NCBI GenBank assembly: GCA_023410575.1
Contig: JAEYPP010000086.1
Coordinates: 42,277 to 106,276, forward strand
Origin: Bacillota bacterium
GTDB lineage: Bacteria; Bacillota; Clostridia; Lachnospirales; Lachnospiraceae
Length of the DNA stretch: 64,000 bases
Reading direction: 5' to 3'
Shown here: positions 27,628 through 36,849 of the stretch, piece after piece
Layout: every line of letters starts with the position of its first letter
Position numbering within the stretch: position 1 is the first letter of the stretch
Program-made: the position numbers and the translations under genes
Notes under the pieces: generated by a model
The model's input: the letters and a program-made list of their open reading frames with translations, nothing else
Databases searched by the model: none
Told to the model about the DNA's origin: nothing

Positions 27628-28617
27628 TTAATTCTGATAATTGAAGTCTTGCTCGTCGAGATACGGAAAAGAAATCACATCGGATTGATTTGTGTTAACC
27701 TTACGAATATCAATTGCATTGATTCTACTATTCTCATATGTTTTATAGTAGTAGATGCCTTGAACTAAATCCATACAGGAACTATAGATTGTCATATCTT
27801 CGATTCCATCTTGTGTTTTAACTCCACCTCTGACCATCTTTACATAGTCAAGCATATTGAAAAACTGAGCGATTGCTTGCCCATCACTTTTTAGTTCTGG
27901 AGTATGTGCCCTGATATACGCAATGCGAACAAATCTTGAAACAGACGCGAAATCACCTGGTATCCCAAGCGTTCCACTTCCAATTCCCAAAGATTCAAGT
28001 TCCTTCTTACTCCACGTAGTCTTTTCATGATGTTCTGGCGCTAGATATAGATACTCATTTAAGTTCGTCAAATGCCAATCAAACGTAGGATTGTTCGTCA
28101 TAACACCAACAGGATTATCATGAACTCGAATTCCTTCCTTTGTTCTTTCGACAACGATAGAAGCACCACTAGGATCCGCCACCATCCAATGCAAATACGG
28201 AATTGGTGTATCTGAGTTGATCGGTATTGCTACCATCTCTATCTTTTGAATGGCTGTTTTCACTTCCTCTACTGTTTGACAATTCGATAATATCCACTGA
28301 ATAAAATCATATGGGGCTATATTTGTTTTACCTTCGTCTGGTTGTTCTAGAAATTGAGCATACCCTGCAAAATTTAAGCCTGCACAAGCCAATCCTTTTT
28401 CGTTCATTGCATCCGCAAATGTCGCATGATTGTCGATGATGGTACCAATACCAATGATCGTCTGTTGATTGGTAACTTGATTCGAAGTAACCTTGTCTTT
28501 ATACTGATAACCAACTGGTATTACCATAACTCTTTGGTTAAATTGATAGGCTAAATCCATATTTCGTCCAAAAAAAACTTTTTTATCTAATGATGTTATA
28601 GAAAGCGCTGTACACAT
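27628..28617 (-). CDS. Choloylglycine hydrolase/penicillin acylase family Ntn-hydrolase
   Basis: The 329-residue protein begins Met-Cys, so removal of Met exposes Cys2 as the N-terminal nucleophile. Family residues follow: FFGRNMDL near 16-22 (Arg and Asp of the active site), AGLNFAGYAQF near 77, VMTNNPTFDWHL near 172, and SVSRFVRIAY near 225. These match bile-salt hydrolases and related penicillin V acylases, which cut linear amide bonds. No signal peptide is seen, so it acts in the cytoplasm. The start has AAAGGAG. Substrate (conjugated bile salt, penicillin V or acyl-homoserine-type amide) cannot be told from sequence. Confidence 0.9.
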   Translation of the reverse strand: MCTALSITSLDKKVFFGRNMDLAYQFNQRVMVIPVGYQYKDKVTSNQVTNQQTIIGIGTIIDNHATFADAMNEKGLACAGLNFAGYAQFLEQPDEGKTNIAPYDFIQWILSNCQTVEEVKTAIQKIEMVAIPINSDTPIPYLHWMVADPSGASIVVERTKEGIRVHDNPVGVMTNNPTFDWHLTNLNEYLYLAPEHHEKTTWSKKELESLGIGSGTLGIPGDFASVSRFVRIAYIRAHTPELKSDGQAIAQFFNMLDYVKMVRGGVKTQDGIEDMTIYSSCMDLVQGIYYYKTYENSRINAIDIRKVNTNQSDVISFPYLDEQDFNYQN

Positions 28618-28721
28618 AGTAATAGTCTCCTTTGCAATACAAGTCTACTATATTATGCCCATTTTCTTGTTTCCTTTTTGGGTTAATGTTAACTTCTATA
28701 ACATTCCAATTAAAAGTTTTG

Positions 28722-29513
28722 TTATGATGCAGTAATAGAAATTGGAATTACTCCCTTATGTTTTTGATGTTCATATTCAAAATCTATAATTTTTACTTCT
28801 ACCGAAAAAGCTTTCTTCATATTCTTTTCATTTACAATATCAGATACATTACCAAATTGATAGTCACCACTATAGCTTAATAGTAATGCTTTATCTGCGA
28901 TTTTAAGTGCATGTGCTGGATAATGTGTGTTTACAATTGATGCAATTCCTTGCTCTTTGGAAAGACGCTGAATTGTTTCTAACACAATGAGCTGATTTTT
29001 AAAGTCTAGGTTCGACTCTGGCTCATCAAATACTAACATCTCTGGTTTTGCACTTAAGGCACGTGCAATTAGAACCATCTGTAATTCTCCACCACTCATA
29101 CAACTGCATTGCTTATTCGCTAAATGTGTAATTCCCACCTGCTCCATTGCTTGTTCTGCGATTTTGTAATCCTCTTTGGAGGGCTGCGTAAATAAACCTA
29201 ATCTTGCAGAACGTCCCATGAGTACCATTTCTAGAGCAGTATAGGAAAGTGCAATTCCTTTCGATTGTGGCACATAAGCAATTCGACGCCAGATTTCTGA
29301 CGTCTTCATCTGCGTTAAAGGTTTTCCATCAATTAAGGTTCTTCCGCTTTTCCAACGTTGTAGCCCCATCATACATTTCAGTAATGTTGTTTTTCCTACA
29401 CCATTCGGCCCTAAAACAGTGAGAACTTCACTATCACCTAAGGAAAAAGAAACATCATTTAAGACCGTTCTTCCATCATAACCAAATGTTCCATCTTCTA
29501 CAGAAAAAATCAT
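28722..29513 (-). CDS. ABC importer ATPase, FecE/BtuD type (nitrogenase-like system 1)
   Basis: The 263-residue ATPase has Walker A GPNGVGKTT near 36, the signature CMSGGELQMVLIARAL near 138, Walker B LVFDEPESNLD near 160 and the switch His in VNTHYPAH near 195. Sequence and length match ATPases of iron-chelate/cobalamin importers. It overlaps the upstream permease gene by 4 bp (ATGA) with an AGGAGG site, so it is part of the six-gene operon that begins with the NifH-like gene. It powers import of whatever ligand the binding protein captures. Confidence 0.93.
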   Translation of the reverse strand: MIFSVEDGTFGYDGRTVLNDVSFSLGDSEVLTVLGPNGVGKTTLLKCMMGLQRWKSGRTLIDGKPLTQMKTSEIWRRIAYVPQSKGIALSYTALEMVLMGRSARLGLFTQPSKEDYKIAEQAMEQVGITHLANKQCSCMSGGELQMVLIARALSAKPEMLVFDEPESNLDFKNQLIVLETIQRLSKEQGIASIVNTHYPAHALKIADKALLLSYSGDYQFGNVSDIVNEKNMKKAFSVEVKIIDFEYEHQKHKGVIPISITAS

Positions 29514-30517
29514 AGTTTCGTACCTCCTGTTTTCTTTAATAGCAATACAAAGAATGGTGCTCCCACTAAAGCAGTTAAAATTGAAACAGGAATTTCTGCT
29601 GAAGTTGCAGCTCTTGCTATTGTATCAATGATAATCATAAAGGTAGCTCCGATACCAACACAAGCTGGGATAATTTTTCTATTATCACTTCCGTAAATCA
29701 TTCGTGCTGTATGTGGAATCAATAATCCAACCCATCCAACTTGTCCACACATCGAGACACAGGAGGCAGTTACCATCGTAGAAGCTACCATAACTAAAAT
29801 GCGTAACCATTTCACATTAATACCTAATGATCTTGCTTCGTCTTCCTGTAACGACAGAATGTTTAATCTCCAGCGAAGGCAAAACAATAAGACAATACCA
29901 ATCAAGATAAACGGAATTCCTATAAGTAAGCTCTTAACCGTTGCTCTTGACATGCTTCCCATAAGCCAGTACGTAATTGCTGGTAAATCTTCTTCTGGGT
30001 CTGCTACGTATTTTACTAAGGATACGAATGCCTGAAAGATGGACGATACAACCATACCCGACAAAACTACCATAATAATACTACTTTTACCGTTCATTTT
30101 ACTTACTAGATAAGTAATTAGTAAAGATAGTAAACCAAACGCCAATGCCATCAACTGAATTGCTATCAGATTGTCGGAAAGAAGCAATCCTAGTACAGCT
30201 CCAAAGGATGCTCCAGTAGCAACACCTAAAGTATCTGGTGTTGCTAACGGATTGCCAAACAACGATTGAAATGATGCACCAGCGACAGATAAACCAGCAC
30301 CAACGAATAGTGCAAGTAAAACTCGTGGTAGTCGAACTTTAAATAGTACAGAGTACACCATGGCATCCACTTCTCGGCCTGTAACTGCTGTCCATAATGC
30401 GTCTAATGTTTCCATAAATGTGAGTTGATATCTTCCAATTCCTAAGCAAACAATCATTACCACAATCGGTGCAATTGCAAAAAAGATTGAAATAAATTTC
30501 ACATATTTTTTCTTCAT
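29510..30517 (-). CDS. FecCD/BtuC-type permease (nitrogenase-like system 1)
   Basis: The 335-residue protein has about ten membrane helices and FecCD-family blocks: VRLPRVLLALFVGAGLSVAGASFQSLFGNPLATPDTLGVATGASFG near residues 60-110 and GQVGWVGLLIPHTARMIYGSDNRKIIPAC near 255-285, with the coupling region for the ATPase. This family moves ferric siderophores, heme, cobalamin and related chelates. It starts 5 bp after the binding-protein stop with an AGGAG site. Placed in one operon with a nitrogenase-like reductase, it suggests that the enzyme's substrate or metal cofactor is imported. Confidence 0.93.
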   Translation of the reverse strand: MKKKYVKFISIFFAIAPIVVMIVCLGIGRYQLTFMETLDALWTAVTGREVDAMVYSVLFKVRLPRVLLALFVGAGLSVAGASFQSLFGNPLATPDTLGVATGASFGAVLGLLLSDNLIAIQLMALAFGLLSLLITYLVSKMNGKSSIIMVVLSGMVVSSIFQAFVSLVKYVADPEEDLPAITYWLMGSMSRATVKSLLIGIPFILIGIVLLFCLRWRLNILSLQEDEARSLGINVKWLRILVMVASTMVTASCVSMCGQVGWVGLLIPHTARMIYGSDNRKIIPACVGIGATFMIIIDTIARAATSAEIPVSILTALVGAPFFVLLLKKTGGTKL

Positions 30518-30522
30518 GAGTA

Positions 30523-31698
30523 TTAAGCTCCTGCTGCTTCACGAGTTGGATTGAAAATCATCTCAATATTCTCATCAGTTAATTCTACCTGATAGAAGTT
30601 CATATAGTATTCTTTTATTTTTTCTTCTAAATTGATATCTTCAAATAATTCAGGATGATTTGTTTTTGCTAACCAAAGTAACATTAATGGTGTATCCGAA
30701 GAAGGTGCATACCAACGGTACATTCCTAATGGGCACTTATAAACTTCTTCATTCTGCACAGCACTTACAACACTCCAGTCATGACCTTCGATCGCATTAT
30801 TTGTGAAATCCTCGGTAAGATATGGTACAAAGTTTGTGATAAAGATCTTATCTGGATTCCATTCATAGATTTGCTCCATATTAACTTCTAGGGCTGCTGC
30901 ATCATTTTCCTCTGCCACGTTAATTGCACCAGAAGCATCTGCCCAATATTGTCCAAAGTGATTCTTTCCTGATGTTTGAATCGTACCATCACCATACTTG
31001 TAAAGGAATAACACTCTTGGTTTTTCTAAGGATTCACCAGCTTCTTCGATACGTGTCTGAACTAAATCATACACTTCACGCCCATATTCTACGATACCTT
31101 TTGCTCTATCATCTTTATCTAAAACTTCACCTAACAATGTTACCCATGCTTCAAATGTAGCTATGGAATCAGATCCCCAGGAAGATACAGAAAATGCGAC
31201 TGCAGGAATTCCTGCTGCTTTATACTTTTCATATTCATCTGCATTTTCGCTACGATAAAATACGACATCTGGTCTCATTGCGATTAACTCTTCAATATTG
31301 ATATCTCCACCAGTCATAAAATCTGTAGATATGTCATCAATGCCAGTGATTGTCTGAGCTAAAAGAGAATTTTTAGTTGAAGACATAGAAGAAGGACTCA
31401 TACCAATAATTTTTTCTGCAGAACCTTCCAATAAGCAGTACACCGATGGTAACGGCGTTATCGAAGTAAACACAATACGGTTAATTTCTGCTGGGATCTC
31501 TACTTCATTGCCAGCATGATCAACAATAACACGTGTTTTGCTTTCTGTAGTTACATTTTCTTCCACTTTACTTTCAGTATTTGTATTTATTTCTGAATTT
31601 GCATTGTTTTGCGTGTCACTTGAACTTTTTCCACAACCAGTCAAGCAAGCAATTACCATTGTGGCTGCAAGTATACTACTTATAATTCTTTTTCTCAT
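30523..31698 (-). CDS. Substrate-binding lipoprotein, iron-chelate/cobalamin importer type (system 1)
   Basis: The 391-residue protein has an N-terminal lipoprotein signal ending in LTGCGKSS (lipobox Cys near 22), then a Ser/Asn/Thr-rich linker. Two lobes of the TroA/FecB fold follow: RIVFTSITPLPSVYCLL near 82, ELIAMRPDVVFYRS near 140, and the second lobe around RVLFLYKYGDGTIQTSGKNHFGQYWADASGA. It lacks the simple His/Asp pattern of metal-ion binders, favouring a chelate ligand. It lies 76 bp after the component-1-like gene and begins the transporter half of the operon. Confidence 0.9.
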   Translation of the reverse strand: MRKRIISSILAATMVIACLTGCGKSSSDTQNNANSEINTNTESKVEENVTTESKTRVIVDHAGNEVEIPAEINRIVFTSITPLPSVYCLLEGSAEKIIGMSPSSMSSTKNSLLAQTITGIDDISTDFMTGGDINIEELIAMRPDVVFYRSENADEYEKYKAAGIPAVAFSVSSWGSDSIATFEAWVTLLGEVLDKDDRAKGIVEYGREVYDLVQTRIEEAGESLEKPRVLFLYKYGDGTIQTSGKNHFGQYWADASGAINVAEENDAAALEVNMEQIYEWNPDKIFITNFVPYLTEDFTNNAIEGHDWSVVSAVQNEEVYKCPLGMYRWYAPSSDTPLMLLWLAKTNHPELFEDINLEEKIKEYYMNFYQVELTDENIEMIFNPTREAAGA

Positions 31699-31774
31699 TG
31701 TTTTTTCACTTTCTATTTTATTCTTTTATTCCAAAGTACTTCTCTAAAATTTTATTCGTTACTTATTATAGACC

Positions 31775-32953
31775 TTAATTACTATTATGAACTTTGCTCA
31801 AGCGGTGATCCAACCACTCAGAAAACTTAGTTCCAATGATACGTTTGGTATCTTCCACACATACTTTACTAGATACTGCATATTGAGCATTAGCAAGGAA
31901 AACTGCTTTGCTATCCTCTGATAAAAGCTCCATTATGAATGGATCTGCAATAATCATCTTATAGCAGTCTTTATTGATTTCTTCTTTTATCAATCGCTCA
32001 CTGGATAGATTCTTATCCTGTGGTAGCGCAAGTTTTGCTTCCTTACCAAATAAACACCCAACAGCAACTTTCCCTTCTCCATACTCTTTTTCTAGCGCAA
32101 GTCGAATGGAATTCGATGATACCTGCTCGCCGACAATGAGTATATCAGCTGTATCACATGCCTTAGTATTTAAAATACTAGATTGTTTCGTTTCTGCTAC
32201 TTCCCTTACCTCTTCTAGATAAAGTTTTGTCATCTCATTACCAACTGGAAGGCCGCACACATATGGGATTCCATACGTAGATTCCATGTGCTGTGCAATT
32301 TTTAAACCTGCTTTCGACACTGCTAAATTAACCTGTGCACTAGAAGCTTTCTTTAAAGTTTCCATTGTGTAACCCATGGATAAACAAGCGGTAATCGTAT
32401 AGCCTTCGTTTACAATTAATTCTTTTAAATCTTCTAGATTCTCTCCATTTGCAAAGTCCAATGGAGTAGCACCTACAATATTTACAGTTTTCGGTATCAT
32501 CTCACTAGGAGGTGTGAACTTTTTTAGTAACGCAATGGTAGCCATAGCTACACCCTGGTCATAATAAGCGGTTCCAGTCGTATCAAATCCAAGACAAGGA
32601 ATTCCTGTACGTTCTTCAAGCTCAGTTGCGATACCAACCATATCGCTTCCGATTACCATTGGAACTGGACTTCCGACTAATGCCATTAAATCTGGCTTAA
32701 TATCTTTGGAAGCGTGAATCATCTTTTTAATTAACTTCTCATCGTCTCCAAGGATTGCATCAATTTCTCTTAAACCAGAACAGAAAATTCCTGATTTCGA
32801 ACCATACCAACGTGGTTCGTCATAACCTGTGTAGTTTCCAGTACAACCAGATGCATCATGCATCGCAGTAACTGTATTTAAATCAAATAGAACAGAGGAT
32901 ACACCGGAATAATCCGCTGCGTAAGGAGATAAACAAATCGATAATACTGCCAT
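31775..32953 (-). CDS. Nitrogenase component-1-like protein, NifK/BchB-like subunit (system 1)
   Basis: This 392-residue protein belongs to the nitrogenase/oxidoreductase component-1 superfamily (NifDK, BchNB, CfbD). Two cysteines sit where P-cluster or [4Fe-4S] ligands usually lie: GCTGNYTGYDEPRW (C37) and FCSGLREIDAILGD (C58). At the third position the expected Cys is Ser in ALVGSPVPMVIGSD. There is no catalytic-cofactor Cys/His pair. This pattern fits the smaller subunit of a dark-operative-reductase-like enzyme rather than nitrogenase. It begins one base after the partner subunit's stop. The substrate is unknown; a tetrapyrrole or other chelate is inferred from the transporter in the operon. 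Confidence 0.82.
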   Translation of the reverse strand: MAVLSICLSPYAADYSGVSSVLFDLNTVTAMHDASGCTGNYTGYDEPRWYGSKSGIFCSGLREIDAILGDDEKLIKKMIHASKDIKPDLMALVGSPVPMVIGSDMVGIATELEERTGIPCLGFDTTGTAYYDQGVAMATIALLKKFTPPSEMIPKTVNIVGATPLDFANGENLEDLKELIVNEGYTITACLSMGYTMETLKKASSAQVNLAVSKAGLKIAQHMESTYGIPYVCGLPVGNEMTKLYLEEVREVAETKQSSILNTKACDTADILIVGEQVSSNSIRLALEKEYGEGKVAVGCLFGKEAKLALPQDKNLSSERLIKEEINKDCYKMIIADPFIMELLSEDSKAVFLANAQYAVSSKVCVEDTKRIIGTKFSEWLDHRLSKVHNSN

Positions 32954-32954
32954 A

Positions 32955-34208
32955 CTACACCACCAATCCGTATTCGTGTATCATACTCTCGAGATCTACC
33001 TTCTGATCTAAGGCATGCTCTAATTTATTCATTAAGCATTCTAAGCCATGAAAACCATACATTGTTTCATCATTAAATAGGTCAACCACATAATCAGAAC
33101 CTGCCAGATATGCACCGTCAACACCAATTGCAATACTGTTAGGCATCTTATTTTCCTGTAATACTGATTTATGATGCATTGGCTGTACAATTTCAACTTC
33201 TGGATGTTCTTTAGTCACCCATTCATAATGCATACGGTCAGAAGCGGAGCAATCTTGTGCCTGAACACGTGCTACATGAAATCCATATTCTAATAAAGCT
33301 TTTGCTAATTCAAATGGACGGTATACGGCAGAAGCATCTACGATAATTGGTGTATCTTTCACTACATCAAGTGCTCGCTTAATTGCCTCCTTCGCCTTAG
33401 CCTCATAAGACGTAAAATCAAAGGATGTTTTGTTATCTTCAAACATCTCGTCCATCTGCTCATACGTTTTCTTGATCTCCTCCAAACCGTATGCAACAGG
33501 AAGGAAACGAAATGGCATATCTATTTTTTCTTGCATAATTTCTGCTGCTTGACGTCCTGGTGGCGCAATCACTAAGTTCCAACTACTCTTAGCCATGTCC
33601 TGATATCCATCAAATGTTTCATAGTGAGTGATATGACGCAACTCTTTACATCCCTTACTCGCAAGGTAAGCATGAAGCTCGCTTTCCTCTGCAATTCCAG
33701 TGATATTACCAATACAGTTAACACCATGATCACGTTCTTCTCTTTTTTCTAACAAGCTATATATGTTATTCTGAACGGAAACAACAGGAGGTGTCTTAGA
33801 ACCTTTGCTAATTGGATTCATATGACAGGAACGGAATTTAACATGTGGATATGTTTTTGCTAATGTTTCTTGTAATGCATCATGATCAGTTCCAATTAAA
33901 TCATCCAAACAGCTTACAAAGATTAAGATTACCTTTGGCGTTACTGGTAAGGATTCTAGTAACTCCCCAACCGCTGGAACAATAAGATTATCATATCCGT
34001 TAATGATATCTGCTTGAGTAACATAAAGATAAGATAAGCGGTGTTTCAAATTCTGTTTTACTGCGCTAATGGAACCATGTCTACCACAAGCGAATGGGCA
34101 AACAAACAATTCTACGCTTTCAGGAACGAGCATTCCTGTTCTAACAATTCCTCTACTACCATTAGCAGGTGAGGAGTAATGTAGTGTGTCTTCAAACTTA
34201 TACCCCAA
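32955..34208 (-). CDS. Nitrogenase component-1-like protein, NifD/BchN-like subunit (system 1)
   Basis: The 417-residue protein carries three cysteines in the expected order for cluster binding: VCPFACGRHG (C37, C41) and FVSCLDDLIGTD (C100). The usual FeMo-cofactor Cys and His are absent. The C-terminal half has a typical component-1 Rossmann domain (TPIIVDASAVYRPFELAKALLEYGFHV). The start is a TTG at 34208, nine bases after GGAGG, inside the NifH-like gene, which it overlaps by 11 bp. With the NifH-like and second subunit it would form a three-component, ATP-driven reductase. It is divergent from known nitrogenases and may belong to the uncharacterised group IV nitrogenase-like proteins. Confidence 0.82.
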   Translation of the reverse strand: MGYKFEDTLHYSSPANGSRGIVRTGMLVPESVELFVCPFACGRHGSISAVKQNLKHRLSYLYVTQADIINGYDNLIVPAVGELLESLPVTPKVILIFVSCLDDLIGTDHDALQETLAKTYPHVKFRSCHMNPISKGSKTPPVVSVQNNIYSLLEKREERDHGVNCIGNITGIAEESELHAYLASKGCKELRHITHYETFDGYQDMAKSSWNLVIAPPGRQAAEIMQEKIDMPFRFLPVAYGLEEIKKTYEQMDEMFEDNKTSFDFTSYEAKAKEAIKRALDVVKDTPIIVDASAVYRPFELAKALLEYGFHVARVQAQDCSASDRMHYEWVTKEHPEVEIVQPMHHKSVLQENKMPNSIAIGVDGAYLAGSDYVVDLFNDETMYGFHGLECLMNKLEHALDQKVDLESMIHEYGLVV

Positions 34209-34962
34209 CGCTCACTACCTCCAATACTTTCTTCGCTAAATCTATATATTCTAATGCCATTTCACAATCTGGCATTGCTTCAATTACAGTCATTCCATCA
34301 TTTTCTGCAATCTGTACCATAGGATTACGTGGCACAATCTTAATTACGTTTGTATCATTTTCTTGTGCTGCTTGTGCTACTAATTCAGCTTCATTTTCAA
34401 CATTCTTTGAATTTTGGATAAATCCAGACAACCTAGCATAACCTCTCTTACCAAAATTCTGGATTGCATGAGAGATATTCGTAGCTGCAAACATCGACAT
34501 CATCTCACCAGATGTAACAATAAATACGTGTTCTGCATAACCACCTCGAATTGGCATTGCAAAACCACCGCAAACAACATCTCCTAATACATCGTACAAA
34601 ACAATATCAGGTTCATACACATCATAGGCACCTAGTTCTTCTAGCTTCTCAAATGCTGTGATAATTCCTCTACCCGCACAACCAATTCCTGGTGTTGGAC
34701 CACCTGCTTCTACACATAGCACGCCATTGTAGCCCTGAAATACAATATCCTCAAGGCAAAGCGCATCACTGCCCTTTTCTTTTATCTGATCTAAAACAGT
34801 TGGAATTTTCTTTCCTCCCATTAGATTTTTTGTTGAATCTGATTTCGGATCACATCCAATTTGCATAACACGATATCCCATATTACTCAAAGCAGCGGAT
34901 AAGTTCGATGTTGTTGTTGACTTACCAATTCCACCTTTTCCATAAATAGCAATCTTTAACAC
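34198..34962 (-). CDS. NifH/BchL-like ATP-dependent reductase (system 1)
   Basis: This protein should deliver electrons from its [4Fe-4S] cluster to a component-1 partner, driven by ATP. The start is placed at GTG 34962 (LKIAIYGKGG next), five bases after AAGGAGG, giving 254 residues. It has the P-loop GKGGIGKST (8-16), CDPKSDST near 37, and both bridging cluster cysteines: GCAGRG (C95) and DVVCGG (C131). It is the first gene of a six-gene operon with two component-1-like subunits and a FecBCD importer. It is closer in feel to group IV/NifH-like proteins than to true NifH. It is the only NifH-like gene in this window, so it might also serve system 2. Confidence 0.9.
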   Translation of the reverse strand: MLKIAIYGKGGIGKSTTTSNLSAALSNMGYRVMQIGCDPKSDSTKNLMGGKKIPTVLDQIKEKGSDALCLEDIVFQGYNGVLCVEAGGPTPGIGCAGRGIITAFEKLEELGAYDVYEPDIVLYDVLGDVVCGGFAMPIRGGYAEHVFIVTSGEMMSMFAATNISHAIQNFGKRGYARLSGFIQNSKNVENEAELVAQAAQENDTNVIKIVPRNPMVQIAENDGMTVIEAMPDCEMALEYIDLAKKVLEVVSVGV

Positions 34963-35028
34963 GTTTTCCTCCTTGGTCAAATCACTGGTTCTATTATAAA
35001 TTCTTTTGAATTCGTCTTAACTTATTTT

Positions 35029-35081
35029 AGTTAGTCTTTACTAACTGTAGATATACTATCATGGATAATAATCAATGTCAA
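35029..35081 (-). promoter_or_regulatory. Consensus promoter and start-site dyad for nitrogenase-like operon 1
   Basis: On the minus strand TTGACA (35076-35081) and TAGTAT (35053-35058) are 17 bp apart. Just downstream, over the expected start, AGTTAGT-CTTT-ACTAACT (35029-35046) is a perfect 7-bp inverted repeat. A repressor bound there would block initiation. The dyad loosely resembles DtxR/MntR-type sites, which would fit metal control, but this is inference. Confidence 0.7.
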
Positions 35082-35141
35082 CCACTTTTATTCAACTAAA
35101 ATTCTTATCATTTTTCTTTCCTTCTTTCCTTCTTTCATAAA

Positions 35142-36005
35142 TTAGTACTTTTTTTCTGCGCGATACTCAAATCGAATAACTAACAGTATAATTGCCAAAG
35201 TAAATATAAGATAACTCCATTGTTGCTGTATGGTAATTACATTTATCCCTTTTTTTAAGATTACCCCATATGGCTGATACAGAGCTTCTCCAATTATTGT
35301 TGTTCCTTTTTTATATACTGATAGATAAATTTGTCGTATGATACTCGTTAACTGCATTGGTGGAAAGTAAAATAATAGATTCTGTAAGCTTTTTGGATAC
35401 AATGCGTATGGCAGATATGTTCCAGCTAAAAATCCACACATCATTCCATATAAATTGCCAAATGTCGAGAACGAAGTCGTGTCTTTCATAAATTTCGTAA
35501 TACACATTAATAGCCCAGAATTCATGCAGGAGGAAAAGAATATCGTTCCAATACTCTTACACAAGGAAGTAGTTGTACAACGGCTCCCATAGCTTAATGC
35601 AAAGTAGATTTCCCCACATATTAACGTCATAATCGTAAATACAAATGAGATAACAACACTGCTAATCCAATAACCTAACTGTAACTCAAACTTACTAACA
35701 GGTGCTACTAAAAAATCTCTTTGTGTTCCTTTGGTAGCATCTGCGATACTTAATTGGATTAGTCCAAAACAAGTTGTAGTATTTAAAACAATGAAAAGCC
35801 CACTTACCATCAAACGGTCAGTAAATTCTTTTACATAAGCGTGTCCTAGTCCTGTATCCTGAACCGACTGAATCATGAAATCTCTTAAAAAAATGACATA
35901 TAACCCCATGACAATTAAGATTGAGCAGAAGCATAATAATACATTCGTTTTATTTTTTAAAAAAAGTACTAAGTTTCTTGACACTAATACCTTCAACAAT
36001 CTCAT
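35142..36005 (-). CDS. ABC-2 type transporter permease
   Basis: The 287-residue protein has six membrane helices: near 22-42, 65-85, a pair around 105-150, 170-195 and 255-278. The SRNLVLFLKNKTNVLLCF start and TKGTQRDFLVAPVSKFELQLGYWISS segment are typical of ABC-2 exporters for drugs, lipids or polysaccharide. It lies 22 bp after the ATPase gene on the same strand. There is a very hydrophobic, low-conservation centre, as usual for this family. The substrate cannot be told. It is separate from the nitrogenase-like operon downstream, whose own promoter lies in the 180-bp gap. Confidence 0.85.
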   Translation of the reverse strand: MRLLKVLVSRNLVLFLKNKTNVLLCFCSILIVMGLYVIFLRDFMIQSVQDTGLGHAYVKEFTDRLMVSGLFIVLNTTTCFGLIQLSIADATKGTQRDFLVAPVSKFELQLGYWISSVVISFVFTIMTLICGEIYFALSYGSRCTTTSLCKSIGTIFFSSCMNSGLLMCITKFMKDTTSFSTFGNLYGMMCGFLAGTYLPYALYPKSLQNLLFYFPPMQLTSIIRQIYLSVYKKGTTIIGEALYQPYGVILKKGINVITIQQQWSYLIFTLAIILLVIRFEYRAEKKY

Positions 36006-36027
36006 ACTCTAGACCACCTTAAACTCC

Positions 36028-36774
36028 TTATATACTTAAATCCTCACTAAGTAAATCAATGTAAATGTCTTGAAGTGTTATCGTTCCCCTTCTTTGATAC
36101 TCTTTTAAAATCCAATCCTTCTTTCCACAAATTAAAATATGCCCCTGGCTAATCATGCAAATATGGTCCGCATGTACAGTTTCCTCCATATAATGCGTAG
36201 AAAAAAAGATTGTCATCTTTAGCTTTTGATTTAGCTTCGTTAACATCTCCCACACCATTTTCCTAGCGATTGGATCTAGCCCAATTGTTGGTTCATCCAA
36301 TAATAATAACTTTGGTTTTGCCATAAGTGCTCTTGCAATCTGACAAATTCGTTTTTGCCCACCAGAACAAGTTCCATACCTTTTATGTAACAGCTTCTCT
36401 AAGGATAATAAGGATACCACTTCCTCCATCCTCTCTAATACTTGTTGTTTCTTTTCATAATATAAACTCCCTCGATAATACAAATTCTCATGCACCGTAA
36501 GTTCATGATCTAGGACATCTTCTTGAAAAACAACCCCAATTAACCTTTTAATCTGTTCCTGCTGAGAATTCATACAATATCCTTCAATTGTAATGTTCCC
36601 ACTTGTAGGTGTTAGCAATGTTGAAAGCAAGTTCATGGTAGTACTCTTTCCTGCTCCATTCGGACCAAGAAAGGCAGAAATCTGTCCTTGCAACACACTA
36701 AAACTAAGCCTAGATACCCCTGTGATTTTCCCATATCGTTTACTAACATCATCAACCTCAATACACGAAGCCAT
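36028..36774 (-). CDS. ABC exporter ATPase
   Basis: The 248-residue ATPase has Walker A GPNGAGKSTT near 36, the signature CSGGQKRICQIARAL near 136, Walker B LLLLDEPTIGLDP near 155 and HYMEETVHADHICMI near 195. The DR-type length and the GLDP motif match ATPases of ABC-2 exporters (CcmA/drug type). It starts the two-gene unit with the permease at 35142. The ribosome site is weak. The solo arm of a MITE-like element lies about 75 bp upstream, in its likely promoter region. Confidence 0.9.
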   Translation of the reverse strand: MASCIEVDDVSKRYGKITGVSRLSFSVLQGQISAFLGPNGAGKSTTMNLLSTLLTPTSGNITIEGYCMNSQQEQIKRLIGVVFQEDVLDHELTVHENLYYRGSLYYEKKQQVLERMEEVVSLLSLEKLLHKRYGTCSGGQKRICQIARALMAKPKLLLLDEPTIGLDPIARKMVWEMLTKLNQKLKMTIFFSTHYMEETVHADHICMISQGHILICGKKDWILKEYQRRGTITLQDIYIDLLSEDLSI

Positions 36775-36849
36775 ATTCGTACCCGTTATTTTATCAGATA
36801 CAATAATCTATTCTGATAACGTACAGAAAATACCCCAGCTATTGGCATT

